From contig JASAON010001661.1 of NCBI GenBank assembly GCA_030849065.1, positions 186,001 through 250,000 of the forward strand: a stretch of 64,000 nucleotides of DNA, in the 5' to 3' direction. Below, piece by piece: positions 28,578 through 38,692 of this stretch. How positions within the stretch are numbered: position 1 is the stretch's first letter; the number at the start of each line of letters is the position of its first letter. The translations under genes and the position numbers were made by a program. The notes beneath the pieces were generated by a model, which was not told the origin of the DNA, ran no database searches, and saw nothing but the letters and a program-made list of their open reading frames with translations. The stretch is from Jaenimonas drosophilae (taxonomy: Eukaryota; Euglenozoa; Kinetoplastea; Trypanosomatida; Trypanosomatidae).

Positions 28578-29078
28578 GGTGGAAGGAGAGAAATGCGTAG
28601 GAATTCAGTTGTGCATCGTGATCATGGCAGTGGTATGAGCTCCACTGCAGCCAACGTCCTCTTCGTGTGCTGAGGAGGCAGAAAAAAAATGGATTGGCGA
28701 GGGTTGGCAAACGTCTCAACGACGTGATTCGCAGCATTCAGTACATGAACCTTCTCCAGCATGTGCCACCTTCCTCACTCCAGCATCGTCAACCAAGTCT
28801 TCACGTCTGTGTGCAAGCCATGGAGTTGGTGGAGCTGAGGGAGTGGCGAGAAGAAGGAGCGGAACAGAGATGGAGCTACTCTAAGAGGAAACATGCCCCC
28901 GACTTTGATACATCAACAAACTAGCGGCGCATCATCCCTGCCGCCCGACGACGACGATGACGAAAACACAACGTCCGTCGCTCACACTCACAAGTGCTCA
29001 TCATTGATGTTTAAATCCATGATGTTGCGAATGGGCGCGTGTTTTGACGTGTGTTGGAAGCACGGGGAAGAGGTACGC

Positions 29079-29098
29079 GTACGTACGTACGTACGTGT
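29079..29098. repeat. (GTAC)n palindromic repeat
   Basis: About five CGTA/GTAC units form a perfectly self-complementary stretch in the 3' UTR of the gene at 29114-29977. Confidence 0.85.
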
Positions 29099-29113
29099 GT
29101 CAGTAGGGGTCTT

Positions 29114-29977
29114 CTAGTGGTTCGACGCCAACATCGTACGCGTCGTCGCCCGCTTCACACTCGTGGTGTTTTGGTGGCCAGGGTGATGCATGTCGCTGCC
29201 CACCATCGCGTGGAGGTTCTTGGTCGAGGACCAAATCGGCACCGGGCCAGGGAAGCGGTCGCGCGCTCCACGCACCGCAGGGATCTCATGCTCGTACACC
29301 TGATTGCGGCACTTCACGGGGCGGCGATTGCAGCAGGTGATGTGAGAGTGTGGGAAGCAGGAGTGTGGCTTCTGCACAACGCCAATCTCGCCGAGCTCGT
29401 CGAAGCCAAAGTGAAGGCGGTCCACCTCCTCCAGATCCTTCTCGGTCGGGTCGCGGCCCTTGTAGGAGCGGAAGGCCTTCACGTAGGCATCTCGGGCGGC
29501 TAGCGATGGCACATCCTCCCGCACGGGTCGCTCCATCTGGCTGCGGGTCATCTTGACGGTGTAGCGATGCACAAAATCTTCATCCATCGTGCTGAGCTCA
29601 TCACGGCGACGTGACTCACGGAAGGGGTCCGACTCCGAGGGCTGGTCGTGGTAGCTCACCTCGTAGTCCTTGAAGTGGGTGGAGCTATTCTGGGTGGCGA
29701 TGTTGGCAAGGGAGGTCAGCGTCTCTGCCTGTGCGGCCTTGTTGCGGAGGTAGCGCTGCTTCGCCTCGGCGCGGATGGATGGGTGGAGCGACTTGGAGAG
29801 CTCGTGGGCGGTGGTGGTGGCATCCACGGCGCTGGGCAAGTTGGCATCGAACATCGTCACTGGGCGCTTGGGCAGCTTCGATGACTGCAGGTGCACCTGC
29901 TCAATGTGGTTGGTGAGGTCCACCTTGCAGTGGGTGCTCAGCTTCGCCGTCTCTAACTGATCTTCGAGGGTGGCCAT
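29114..29977 (-). CDS. Unknown protein, possibly axonemal
   Basis: 287 residues from an ATG at 29977. It has no signal peptide or membrane segment. The N-terminal half is predicted helical and rich in Lys/Glu/Gln/Ala (NLPSAVDATTTAHELSKSLH, RAEAKQRYLRNKAAQAETL); the middle is charged (DPFRESRRRDELSTMDEDFV); the C-terminal part has regularly spaced His, Pro and Cys (CFPHSHITCCNRRPVKCRN) and short repeats of proline-aromatic type. This resembles microtubule inner or accessory proteins of the flagellum in style only. No family is recognised. Neighbours are PDCL3 and PEX11, unrelated. Confidence 0.75.
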   Translation of the reverse strand: MATLEDQLETAKLSTHCKVDLTNHIEQVHLQSSKLPKRPVTMFDANLPSAVDATTTAHELSKSLHPSIRAEAKQRYLRNKAAQAETLTSLANIATQNSSTHFKDYEVSYHDQPSESDPFRESRRRDELSTMDEDFVHRYTVKMTRSQMERPVREDVPSLAARDAYVKAFRSYKGRDPTEKDLEEVDRLHFGFDELGEIGVVQKPHSCFPHSHITCCNRRPVKCRNQVYEHEIPAVRGARDRFPGPVPIWSSTKNLHAMVGSDMHHPGHQNTTSVKRATTRTMLASNH

Positions 29978-30662
29978 GATGATGATGAGACAAGATCAAC
30001 GTGGGTAATGAATGGGGGTGTACGCGTAGGGCACTCCAGAGGATACAAAATGTTGATCTAAGAAAACCTTCACAAGAGAGAGAAGTACAAGAATAATGAT
30101 GATGGCGATGATGGCAGATAGCTCACATGAAGCAGTAGGTGCACCCACTCAGGTGTGGTGTAGTCGGCAGGCAGGCACGGCGAGGATGCCATGTGTTGGG
30201 GTTCTTCTTTTGGAAGGAGTCAACGAGGTTCAGCACAGGTGGTGAGGAATCCATGGATTTGAGAGAGACTCCTTAATCACCTGCGCATTGCACCCATGAC
30301 AAACAGAAACAACAAAACGTGAAGCGATAGGGGGGAGTTCCAGGAACGGAGTGGCACCGCGAGGGTGTGGCCCAGACGTGGGTAGCTGATGAGAGGAGTG
30401 GTGAGTGGTGTGTTGCACTACCTAATCCTCCGTGCATCCATTCTTTTTTGATGATGTTTTCCGGGAAGCCACCCATCGCCACTGCGAAGGTCTGTCTCTC
30501 TACTCCATTGTGCCGTATTACTGCCGCCAGAGTGTGCTCACGTGCACTCTAGGCGCCGCGCACAAGGCCATACCCATAGCCAACACACATGCCATACACA
30601 CAGGTATGTGCGTGCGTGTATGTTGGCCACCCTTGTGTGTGTGTGTGTGTGGCTCACTCTCT
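29978..30662. other. Spacer, no gene recognised
   Basis: About 685 bases with TG runs near 30622-30655. Probably the 3' UTR of PEX11 plus the 5' region of the gene to the left. No structure noticed. Confidence 0.65.
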
Positions 30663-31280
30663 CTACTTGGACTTGGTCTTCACCACCGCGGCCTGATACT
30701 GCTCGCGGGTGGCAATGGTGGCGCTGATGAGGCCGAGGGCGGCGCAGTTGGCGGCGCCTAGGTCGATGGGGAGGGCGTTGCCCACGCTGGAGATCATGTC
30801 GCAGGCGTTGCGCGTAAGAATGAGGTAGCGACCAACACGATCCTTGATGGTCTTGTCGCAAACAAGGTCGTAGAGGTCCACCAACACGGCAAAGACGTAT
30901 CCGTAGAAGAGTGAGGCACGTGAGACGTGTGCGAGCTGCTTCAGATTGCACCTTGGGTTAAAAAAGTGGCCCAGGTACACGGCGTTGTCCAGCAGACTGA
31001 AGAGTCCATCCAACACCACACGCAGGATGTAGAGCACCGCACGCACCTGTGTGCCATTGGGGGAGGAGAGGGCCTCACTCGTCTTCTTCACATTGCCAAT
31101 CCATGAACCCAGACGCATGACGGTACGAGCCTCCGACATGGACGCACCCATCTTCAGTGCGTTGCCGTTGCTGGTGAGAGCACCAACCAGCTTGAAGTAG
31201 GCGCCAAGGCCCTTGAGGAGCTTGTCGCGCGCATCGGTGCTGGCGAGATAGGTCGTTAGGTAGTCCACGGTATTTGGCAT
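30663..31280 (-). CDS. PEX11: Glycosomal/peroxisomal membrane protein PEX11 (GIM5-like)
   Basis: 205 residues from the ATG at 31280, only one base after a splice acceptor; the reading frame open to 31538 is upstream of that acceptor and excluded. It begins with the kinetoplastid PEX11 pattern VDYLTTYLASTDARDKLLKG and continues with FKLVGALTSNG, SEARTVMRLGSWIGNVKK, LDGLFSLLDNAVYLGHFF and a C-terminal amphipathic region, LGAANCAALGLISATIATRE. PEX11 proteins elongate and divide peroxisomes; in trypanosomatids PEX11, GIM5A and GIM5B are abundant glycosomal membrane proteins. The length is close to trypanosome PEX11. Terminal Lys residues (KTKSK) occur in other members. High confidence. Confidence 0.93.
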   Translation of the reverse strand: MPNTVDYLTTYLASTDARDKLLKGLGAYFKLVGALTSNGNALKMGASMSEARTVMRLGSWIGNVKKTSEALSSPNGTQVRAVLYILRVVLDGLFSLLDNAVYLGHFFNPRCNLKQLAHVSRASLFYGYVFAVLVDLYDLVCDKTIKDRVGRYLILTRNACDMISSVGNALPIDLGAANCAALGLISATIATREQYQAAVVKTKSK

Positions 31281-31832
31281 GCTGAGTGGTGTGTGGGGGG
31301 GAGGGTATGAAGTATGGAGTGAAGCTGGAGGCTTGTGAGCTACCCACATGCGATGCAGCAACAAAGAGAAATGAAGATGGAAAATTGAGAGACATAATAG
31401 AGTCAGTGAAGAGATGTACATGATGCGTATCGTGCTCATTCTGCCACCAACCAGCCCACCCCTCTTAAAGGGCATGGCAGGCGGGGTGTTGGGCAATGTG
31501 CTCCGACCTGTACATGCTCCACCATCGCGTACTGGCAAGGAGCTCTACACCCCTGACAAGTGCGGGCATGCTCCACAGCAGGCGATTTGCAGAGCACATG
31601 CTGGAGGATTATAGAAAAACAAATAGTTGGCTAGGCTGGATGGACGTGCAGCCACCCCCACCTCTCATCCCTTATGTTAGTGTGGTTGTGTGTGGTTGTG
31701 CGTCAGCGGAGTCATCATCCACTGAAGTCGCTTGGTGCATAACCAGTTTGAACGATGCAGGAGAGACCAACCATCACACACAGCCTGGTTGCCATCGGAG
31801 TAGAGTACCTGAGTGTGTGTGCGTGGCTGACT
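31281..31832. other. Spacer with PEX11 5' region
   Basis: It holds the PEX11 acceptor and a minus-strand C/T-rich tract (CTCCCCCCCC near 31296-31305). Otherwise nothing recognised. Confidence 0.65.
31282..31306 (-). promoter_or_regulatory. Candidate spliced-leader acceptor for PEX11
   Basis: On the minus strand, CCCTCCCCCCCCACACACCACTCAG precedes a single C and the ATG, with AG at 31283-31282. It decides the PEX11 start. Confidence 0.6.
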
Positions 31833-33017
31833 TTACTGTGATGACTTGCCCTGCTTGAGGGCCTCCTCCTTCACCAAGGCGAGGTCCTTGTTGTTGGGGT
31901 CCAGCTTCAGCCCATGCATGGCGGTGTGAAAGGCCTCGGTAAAGCGCTTCATGGCCAACTCCGTGGCACTCTTGCGGAGGTAGCCCTTGGGCCACTGCGC
32001 ATTCAGCGCGATGCAACGGCAGGCATCCCAGTAGGCGCCATCGAAGTAGCCCTGGTTGAAGTAGCATGCGGCACGGTTGCTGAAGTACACGTAGTTGGCG
32101 TTGTCCAAGTGAATGGCTAAGGTGTAGAACTTGGCCGCCTTCACATTCTCGCCCTGGCCAAAAACCTTGTTACCCTGCGTCTTGAAGCGCACCGCCTCCT
32201 CCGTACGCTTCTCCGCAGAAAGGAGCGGCTTGCTGAGCTCCTTCACGGCACCGGGAAGCTTCGCGGCAAGGTCGGCAGGGGTGGCGCCCTCGGCGTTCTT
32301 CACGGTGGGGTTGGCGCCGCTCGCGACCAAGGCGCGCACACATTCCACGTTTGCATGCTCCATGGCGATGTGCAGGGGAGTGGTGCCATCGCCTGGGATG
32401 ACGATGTTAGGGTTGGCACCGTGGTCTAGCAGGAACTCCACCACCTCCGTCTGCTTCATGAAGAGGGCCGTCATGAGTGGTGTGCCGCCGTGCTGGTCGG
32501 GAGTATCCACAGGGATGGCAAATTCATAAATCATCGCGCCCACGGTGTTGAGGTTGCCAGAGTGGCAGGCCCAGTGAAGTGGGCTGCCGCCCTCCACAGG
32601 TGCGGAGGAGAGGCTGGCCCCGAGCTCCACGAGCACACGGAAGCACTCGAGCGCGCCGGCGGCAGCGGCGTGGTGCAGAGGCGTACTACCGGACTTTGCC
32701 GTGTGGTTGACGTTGGCTCCGGCCGCCGCCAAGGTGCGGATGGCCTCTACCTTCTTGCCCTTGATGGCCATCACAAGTGGTGTGTTGCCGTCAAAGTTCT
32801 CCAGATCCAGCGCGGGCTTATGCGCAATGAGCATCTCGAGCATCGCCGCATCGCCATTGAAAGCGGCGAAGTGGAGGGCGCAGTAGCCGCCCGCCTCAAC
32901 CGTGTTCAGGAGCTCCGGCTTACCCTTCAAAAGGGCTGCGCACTGGGCCACATCCCCGCCACGGGCGGCGCGGAGGAACACCTCCACGTCCTCGGCAATA
33001 CGAACACCGTCATCCAT
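31833..33017 (-). CDS. Ankyrin-repeat / TPR protein, likely chaperone adaptor
   Basis: 394 residues from the ATG at 33017. Residues about 8-245 hold seven ankyrin repeats (GYCALHFAAFNGDAAMLEML, GSTPLHHAAAAGALECFRVL, GTPLMTALFMKQTEVVEFLL, GTTPLHIAMEHANVECVRAL). A three-repeat TPR domain follows (about 275-385): FKTQGNKVFGQGE, then YVYFSNRAACYFNQG, then WPKGYLRKSATELAMKRFTE. The residues of a carboxylate clamp that grips the EEVD tails of HSP70 and HSP90 are present (Lys and Asn in the first helix, Asn in the second, Lys/Arg in the third). The role as an HSP70/HSP90 co-chaperone is inferred from the clamp. The cargo is unknown. Ankyrin plus TPR is a known kinetoplastid combination. Confidence 0.9.
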   Translation of the reverse strand: MDDGVRIAEDVEVFLRAARGGDVAQCAALLKGKPELLNTVEAGGYCALHFAAFNGDAAMLEMLIAHKPALDLENFDGNTPLVMAIKGKKVEAIRTLAAAGANVNHTAKSGSTPLHHAAAAGALECFRVLVELGASLSSAPVEGGSPLHWACHSGNLNTVGAMIYEFAIPVDTPDQHGGTPLMTALFMKQTEVVEFLLDHGANPNIVIPGDGTTPLHIAMEHANVECVRALVASGANPTVKNAEGATPADLAAKLPGAVKELSKPLLSAEKRTEEAVRFKTQGNKVFGQGENVKAAKFYTLAIHLDNANYVYFSNRAACYFNQGYFDGAYWDACRCIALNAQWPKGYLRKSATELAMKRFTEAFHTAMHGLKLDPNNKDLALVKEEALKQGKSSQ

Positions 33018-33938
33018 GGTTGCTGCACCTGTGTAGAGCTGGTACGGGAATGGATTAGAAGCAGGAGGGCAATGTAGTGTGTTGATCAAAGACCCACACG
33101 CACACGATAATCTATGTACCCCACCAAAAGAAGATGAAAGTCGGGTATGATTCAGATGTGAGTGAATGCAGCAAGCACAAGGACAACATGGAAGGTGGCG
33201 GCAAGGAGAAGGATGGACGGTGGGAGAGGGCATCACCATCCAACATCTCCGTGCACGCACGCACACATACTCAACAACCACACAACAGCAGCAGCACAGG
33301 TGCGTGTGCGTGGAAAGAGAAGAAGAAAAAAGTTGGTCATTCATTATTTGAGCTTCAGGACAAGTCGCACAACTACACAATGAAAATACGGATTCACAGG
33401 AGAATGAGCTAGCACGCGGAGAGAGTGGCTAGTGCATCTGAGTGAGCTTTGGTGGCAGAAACGTACGTGTGGGTGTGTAGCGAGAGGAGCAGATTAGCTG
33501 GGGTTTGATGTGTACGTGTGTACGTGCAGAAATGTATGAGGTATGCGTCTGCCAAGGAGGTTTGTTAGGCTTCAACGGTAGCATCATAGTCTGTGCCAGG
33601 TTGAAGGTTAGAAAAAAGGATGTATATGGATCCAGTGTTTGAGATAATCCTTGGCACCACCCCACACCCGAGCACACACGCGCACGCACACGCACACTCC
33701 TTCACTACATCAAGCACTACGTCTGCAGCACCACTTCTCCTCCTCCGCCTCCTCCGTGTTCTCTGCCCATCACGCCGCCCATCCATCGCTTACTTACAAC
33801 GGCGATGAAGTCGGTTGCATCCCTCGACAGATGTGTGAGGCACTGGTGCCATGCTGGGAGTGACGAGGCCGGCACGGGCTGCGGCTGGAGGTGGTGGGAG
33901 GTTGGCCGGGTTGCAACCGACAGGACCTCGTCCATCAC
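33018..33938. other. Spacer (0.9 kb), no gene recognised
   Basis: CA-rich runs near 33261-33275 and 33665-33700. Plus and minus frames here are short, Cys/His/Arg-rich and not credible. Likely the 3' UTR of the WD gene to the right and 5' sequence of the ankyrin-TPR gene. Confidence 0.6.
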
Positions 33939-35630
33939 TTAGGCTCCATCATAACCATCCGAGCCGTCGTAGGTGGGGAAGAAGATGTCGAGGGTTTTAC
34001 TATCGCCGCCCGCGTAGAGCGCGGAGCCTGCGGCATTCCACGCGATGGAGTTGTAGCGCGGGGTTCCTGTGCCACAGTCAGCGCGCGACGCCGCTGGGGC
34101 GGAGGCTCCTGTGGCGAAGTTCACGACGTATACCCCCGTTAGCGTTGAGACCGCGCACTGCATGTTGGGGCTGACTGAGAGGCTGAGTACTGCACTATCC
34201 ATCTCACGAATGAGGGGTTGGTGGCCCATCATGCGCACATCCTCAACCACGACGCGCCGGTCAAGGCCGCCTGTGAAGAGATAATCGCCGCACATACCAA
34301 TGGAGGAAACGGTGCTGCGGTGGTGGGAAACTGTTGCCATGCTCTTCCTGGCGCGGAGGTCGTACAGCATAACACTGCAGTCGCGGGAGCCGGTGACAAC
34401 CATCGTCTCGCGGTCCTGTGGCACGCAAATGGTGGTGAGTACGTCGGTGTGGTCGGCGTACTCCTGCGTCTGCTGATTGCGATCGTAGATGAGAAGGGGG
34501 TGCTCCGTGGCGGTACTGACGCCCACACAATAGCGGAGGCCAGCGGCGGCGCGAATACTCTTCACGCAGGAGATGAATCGTGCTCCATTGGGCTCCCCGC
34601 CGGTACTCTCCTCCCACTTGGCGCCACCATCGGAGCTGTACACGATGACGGCGGGGCAGATGTTAGAGGTGTGGCCGACCGCACCCACAATGAGGGTGTA
34701 GCCGCGGTTGGCGAGGTCGAGGGAAGAGGCGTAGTGGCGGGAGAGGAGGATGTTCTCCGTCAGCTTCCCACTTCCATCCCAGGTGCCAATGGTGCCATCC
34801 AGGTAGGAAGTTACGACTACTTCACGAAGTGGCGCGGGAATCCCGGGCAGCGCGCCGTGATACGCCAGTGAAAGAATGGGCAAGTTGGTGTGCGACTCAC
34901 TGCGGCGCATCACCAGGGCGGGTTTATTCTGCGACCACCCCAGCGCCTCCATCACGTACTCAACGTCGTAGAGGAAGGTGTCATCCTGCTGGGCAAAGGC
35001 AACGGCACTACGGAGCTTCTCCATGGGCTGCTGGCCATCGCACTGACGCACAAGCTCGTAGGCCACCTCCACCACCTTACCAAGAAGAGTCATTCCCGCG
35101 GTACGGGTGCTCTCGGATCGGATGAGCTGTGCTACCACCGGTGCCACATGGCGAACGGGCAGAAGCTCCTTCTTCGTCATCCAGGCTATCGTGTCGGCGT
35201 AGGGAAGCAGAGACACGCGGCTGCAATCCAGACGTCGTGGGATGGAGAAGAAGGCCATGGCACGCTGAATGATCTCGCGCTTTGCCCGCTCACGTGCCGC
35301 GTCGGGGAGGAGTGTGAGGAGGTGAATGACAGGCTCCACAGACTCCATCTTCTCATAGCGCAGCTGACTAAAGAGGAAGGATAGGCAGAGTACCTCGAGG
35401 GAGTCCTCCACAAGCCATGCGTAGCGGAGGCGCTCAACCATCTCCTTGTGAATGGCCTCGCACTTGCCAGACTCGATGGCTTCAATGATGCGAGCTGAGA
35501 AAGCCTTCTTATCCGACACGAAGCGGGCATCTACATGGTGATCAGTGGCAATGCGCTCGAGCACCTGCTTGAGCTGCGGTGCGCGGGCGATGTCCGCCTC
35601 CGTGAGCTCAACATCAATCGTCACCTTCAT
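33939..35630 (-). CDS. Unknown protein with N-terminal helices and WD40-type propeller
   Basis: 563 residues from the ATG at 35630; the longer frame to 35930 is not used because it has a signal-free, His/Thr-rich extension. About 240 N-terminal residues are helical (IARAPQLKQVLERIATDHHV, RIIEAIESGKCEAIHKEMVE). This is followed by a beta-propeller (about 250-563): VVVTSYLDGTIGTWDGSG, TTICVPQDRETMVVTGSRDC then VMLYDLRARK, GDYLFTGGLDRRVVVEDV, NSIAWNAAGSALYAGGDSK. The GSRDC...YDLR form is a genuine WD repeat. Nothing shows a pathway; similar helical-propeller layouts occur in scaffolds. Function unknown. Confidence 0.82.
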   Translation of the reverse strand: MKVTIDVELTEADIARAPQLKQVLERIATDHHVDARFVSDKKAFSARIIEAIESGKCEAIHKEMVERLRYAWLVEDSLEVLCLSFLFSQLRYEKMESVEPVIHLLTLLPDAARERAKREIIQRAMAFFSIPRRLDCSRVSLLPYADTIAWMTKKELLPVRHVAPVVAQLIRSESTRTAGMTLLGKVVEVAYELVRQCDGQQPMEKLRSAVAFAQQDDTFLYDVEYVMEALGWSQNKPALVMRRSESHTNLPILSLAYHGALPGIPAPLREVVVTSYLDGTIGTWDGSGKLTENILLSRHYASSLDLANRGYTLIVGAVGHTSNICPAVIVYSSDGGAKWEESTGGEPNGARFISCVKSIRAAAGLRYCVGVSTATEHPLLIYDRNQQTQEYADHTDVLTTICVPQDRETMVVTGSRDCSVMLYDLRARKSMATVSHHRSTVSSIGMCGDYLFTGGLDRRVVVEDVRMMGHQPLIREMDSAVLSLSVSPNMQCAVSTLTGVYVVNFATGASAPAASRADCGTGTPRYNSIAWNAAGSALYAGGDSKTLDIFFPTYDGSDGYDGA

Positions 35631-36196
35631 GGCGATGGATAAATGAAGGAGTGAGACGAGTGTGTGTAAGAGAGTAGAGTCGGCTGAGGTCTGAACTGGG
35701 TTCAGAGTGAATGTGGGTGCACTCTGTGTGTGTCCGTTTGTGTGTCGGCTGGTTGCTTGATGTGCAGGTACTAGTGTGCCAGGAAACGAAGGGTTGTTGA
35801 GGGGTAGGGGAGGGGATTGAGTTGAGAATTGACGGCTACTTGTTCGTCCTAGGGTCGCCACGTACCAACAACTCCGGTCTGCTAGCAGAAAATAGAGGGA
35901 AGGAGGGGTGGTGGTGTGGTGTGCTGGCAAGGGAACTTGCTAGTGTGTGGGTTAGCGTGTGTGTGTGGGGGGGGTGAGATTGTCGTGTTCTGAAAAATAA
36001 AACGTACGACCACACACCACAGCAGACTGGGAAGCAATGGCAGGTTGAGAAAGAAGAGAGCAAGGCAAGGTTGGTAGACCACACAACACAGAAGGAGGTG
36101 GATATACATGGAAGCAGTGATGATTCACATGCCATGCCACCAAGTGCAACAGATTGCGTTGGGGGGGGTCATTTAAGCAGCCACAACTCACTCTGA
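35631..36196. other. Spacer, no gene recognised
   Basis: It holds a G-run near 35966-35975 (GGGGGGGGTG) and TG runs, and otherwise nothing supported. Confidence 0.6.
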
Positions 36197-37612
36197 CTAC
36201 TGACGCATCCGCTTGCCCGGATTCTTGCGTACTCCCTTCGCCCCTTGAGGAGCCTGCGGCGGTCGTGACGCCCATCGCAGACCGGGGAAGCTGTACGACT
36301 CGGAGAAGTTGCCCGCACGGAAGGCCGACCAGAAGCTCTCCGTGAGAGGAACTGAAGCGGGTGAGGAGATGGAGCTTGTTGAGCTCTTCAGTGGAAGCAT
36401 CCCATCGGTTGGGAGTGTGGCGGCATCCTTATACTGGCGCACCAACTCCATCACCGTTGTGTAGTCCAAATGATCCTTGTAGCGATGGTACAGCTCCGTG
36501 AAGTCGTTCGGGGCTCGTCGGAACCGCACAGTGGAGTAGAGGTGTGTGGCCCATCGAGCGGCGTCTTCTGTGGAGGTGAGCGGATTGAAGTCTGGGAAGC
36601 CGAGCGCTCGGCTGATGGTGCTGCTAAGACCCTCCACGTCGGCTGTTGGACCCTTCTTGAGAATCTCTGCGTGTGGAAATTGTTGTTGGAAGGTACCCAG
36701 GATGATGCGCTCCGCCTCGCAGTCGCTGGCGTGGCGGTCGTGAATGTTGTAGTAGTAGCACTGCGACTCGTGGCGCCGGCAGTGGTAGGAGCGCATTGGT
36801 GCGTTGTAGCTGCGGGTAAAGGGGCCCTCCACTACGAGACGCACCTCCGATGAGGATTTAGGTGCCCAGACGCCGAAGAGTTGCGAGCCATCGAGGTAGG
36901 TGATGGCGTCGGGGGTCTTATCCTCTGGGTCGAAGCCAGGCTCACCGGGTTGCTCCACGCGTGGGTAGGGCGGGTGGAACTTGAGCATTGCCGCCTCCGC
37001 CTGCAGCGACCAGCACCAACTCTTCTGCCACTCATTGTCGCGGTTCATCATCTCCGTATGCTGGAAGTTGCTCGTCATTCCCTTGGGCACCCCAGATCGA
37101 ATATCACTAATGAGGTACAGCTCATACTCACCACCATAGCGTCGATGCAGACGCAGGCACAACTCATCGGTGCAATAATCCTGCACAATGGCGGCGATGG
37201 GGCCCTCGGACTCCACTGTTTCACCAGACGGAATGGCAGCCACGGACTCCCCCTCCGTCGTGGGAAGCACCAAAGCGCGCACCGCGGCGCAGAAGGGGGC
37301 AGGGTCAATGAGCACCAACCGAACATGAGGGAAGAAGTCCAGCAGGAGTGGTATGTGGAGGCCATTGGCTGCCCCCGCGTAGACCAACATCATGGGCTTA
37401 CGGACTGTGGTTGGTGCAGCAGCGCGGGCAGCCTCACGGCGAGCCTCTGCCGCACAGAGGAACTCAATCTCAGAGAGGAGGAGCTTGCGCTGCCCATAGT
37501 GAAGACCCTTCCTGGATATGCTGGAGCCAAATGCCTCTGACTTGGATGGCGCATACTTTGCCTCTGGCCGATCCTCGGTCAGTAGCCGCTTGGGATGAAA
37601 GATGAGCGGCAT
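36197..37612 (-). CDS. VP39-fold cap-specific mRNA 2'-O-methyltransferase
   Basis: 471 residues from the ATG at 37612. The SAM-binding motif MMLVYAGAANGLHIPLL (about 74-90) and the following acidic residue in VLIDP (about 100-104) are those of the VP39/poly(A)-polymerase-stimulatory fold. The catalytic tetrad K-D-K-E can be placed: Lys 43 (GQRKLLLSEIEF), Asp 170 (YLISDIRSG), Lys 211 (AAMLKFHPPY) and Glu 256 (SSSEVRLV). Kinetoplastids carry such enzymes (the MTr2/MTr3 type in trypanosomes) to methylate the riboses of the spliced-leader cap 4. The C-terminal 100 residues are Ser/Pro-rich and basic, ending in GVRKNPGKRM. Which cap nucleotide it modifies cannot be told. Confidence 0.83.
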   Translation of the reverse strand: MPLIFHPKRLLTEDRPEAKYAPSKSEAFGSSISRKGLHYGQRKLLLSEIEFLCAAEARREAARAAAPTTVRKPMMLVYAGAANGLHIPLLLDFFPHVRLVLIDPAPFCAAVRALVLPTTEGESVAAIPSGETVESEGPIAAIVQDYCTDELCLRLHRRYGGEYELYLISDIRSGVPKGMTSNFQHTEMMNRDNEWQKSWCWSLQAEAAMLKFHPPYPRVEQPGEPGFDPEDKTPDAITYLDGSQLFGVWAPKSSSEVRLVVEGPFTRSYNAPMRSYHCRRHESQCYYYNIHDRHASDCEAERIILGTFQQQFPHAEILKKGPTADVEGLSSTISRALGFPDFNPLTSTEDAARWATHLYSTVRFRRAPNDFTELYHRYKDHLDYTTVMELVRQYKDAATLPTDGMLPLKSSTSSISSPASVPLTESFWSAFRAGNFSESYSFPGLRWASRPPQAPQGAKGVRKNPGKRMRQ

Positions 37613-38692
37613 AGGTTGTGTGAGTGTGCGTCCGCGGCACCAGTGGAGCAGAATGACTCAACGAAGAGAAAGGCAAGGCACCTCCCTTTTGGCTTTAGAG
37701 AATCAGCAAGAAACAGTGAAAAAAAAAGACATATTTCATGGTCCAATACCCTCTGTGAGACACACGTGAGGGGCGGCACGCCCCTCAGACACATCTCACC
37801 ACACACTCCTCTCCGTCCGTCAAGGCGGAGGTGGAGTAGGTGGAACGCTTGAGCAAAGAACATGTTCGTCATGCAGCATCCGCCGTAGCACCAGCACAGG
37901 CATCGAGTATTGGTTGGTGAAGTTACTATCATTCCCACCATCATATTCCATCCACAGCACGGGGCCATCTCCAAACAAGCAAATACAAGTCGCTATTCAT
38001 CATAAGGAGAGTGCAGGACGTGTGTAGATGGAAGTGTGTAAGTGGTCAAGTGGTGCGATTCACCATGACTATACATCAACGTAGCAACAGCCTACATGTT
38101 CAGCGCAGACATCCTCACCTCACGTCAGGTTTCAGCCCACCATAGAGAAGGCTAGTAGCAAGATAGAAGGTGAAGGGAGAGAATGAGCGGCAAAAACCAA
38201 ATCGGGGTTACGGCTACGCACCAAGTGAATGAGAATCCTACACATCCATCTTCACTCACTCACTACTCATCGCCCATCGATCTCCTGCCTGCGTGCGGTC
38301 TCCTCGCCAGCACAAAACCACATCGAAAAAAAAAAGAACAACAACAAATAGGAAGAACCGTCATGTGAGTTCATCCATCACCGCATTGTGTTCGGTTATG
38401 TACATGTCGTCGCGTCTTGTTGTATGACGTGGATCCATCACGACACCTCCCTATCACCCTTGCTCATCCAATCACCTCCAACCACAACCTCCCAGGCATG
38501 GCGGCTCGCAACAGCTGAGCCCTCATCCGCTGATCATGACCATGCCGTGGTAGGGGTGCGTTGAGTGGTGGGAGAGAAGGAGGGGGAGAGGAGGGGTGAG
38601 TGTCCACCTGAGTGACCAAGACGATGCTCTATTCGCAGCATACCTCACATATACCATCAACATGGGCGTCCTTGGGTCCGCGACAATCTTCC
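37613..38692. other. Spacer (1.1 kb), no gene recognised
   Basis: Contains the 5' region of the methyltransferase gene and the 3' UTR of enkurin. CCTCC and AAAAAAAA tracts occur (37720-37727, 38327-38335). No RNA gene recognised. Confidence 0.6.

Larger units (their letters stand above)
28553..29113. other. Spacer between PDCL3 and an unknown gene
   Basis: It begins with the PDCL3 splice acceptor. A GTAC tetranucleotide repeat lies at 29079-29098. An 85-codon plus-strand frame at 28667-28924 is not supported. Confidence 0.65.

Noticed and set aside
28667..28924. Plus-strand frame of 85 codons beginning MLRRQKKNGLARV
   Set aside because: It is in the spacer on the opposite strand without acceptor tract or recognisable fold; chance frame.
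29079..29098. (GTAC)n as a hairpin terminator or origin
   Set aside because: Self-complementary repeats of this kind occur as simple microsatellites, and nothing nearby supports a regulated function.
31281..31538. N-terminal extension of PEX11 to an upstream ATG
   Set aside because: A strong acceptor AG lies one base before the ATG at 31280, so the extension is likely not in the mRNA, and it does not resemble PEX11.
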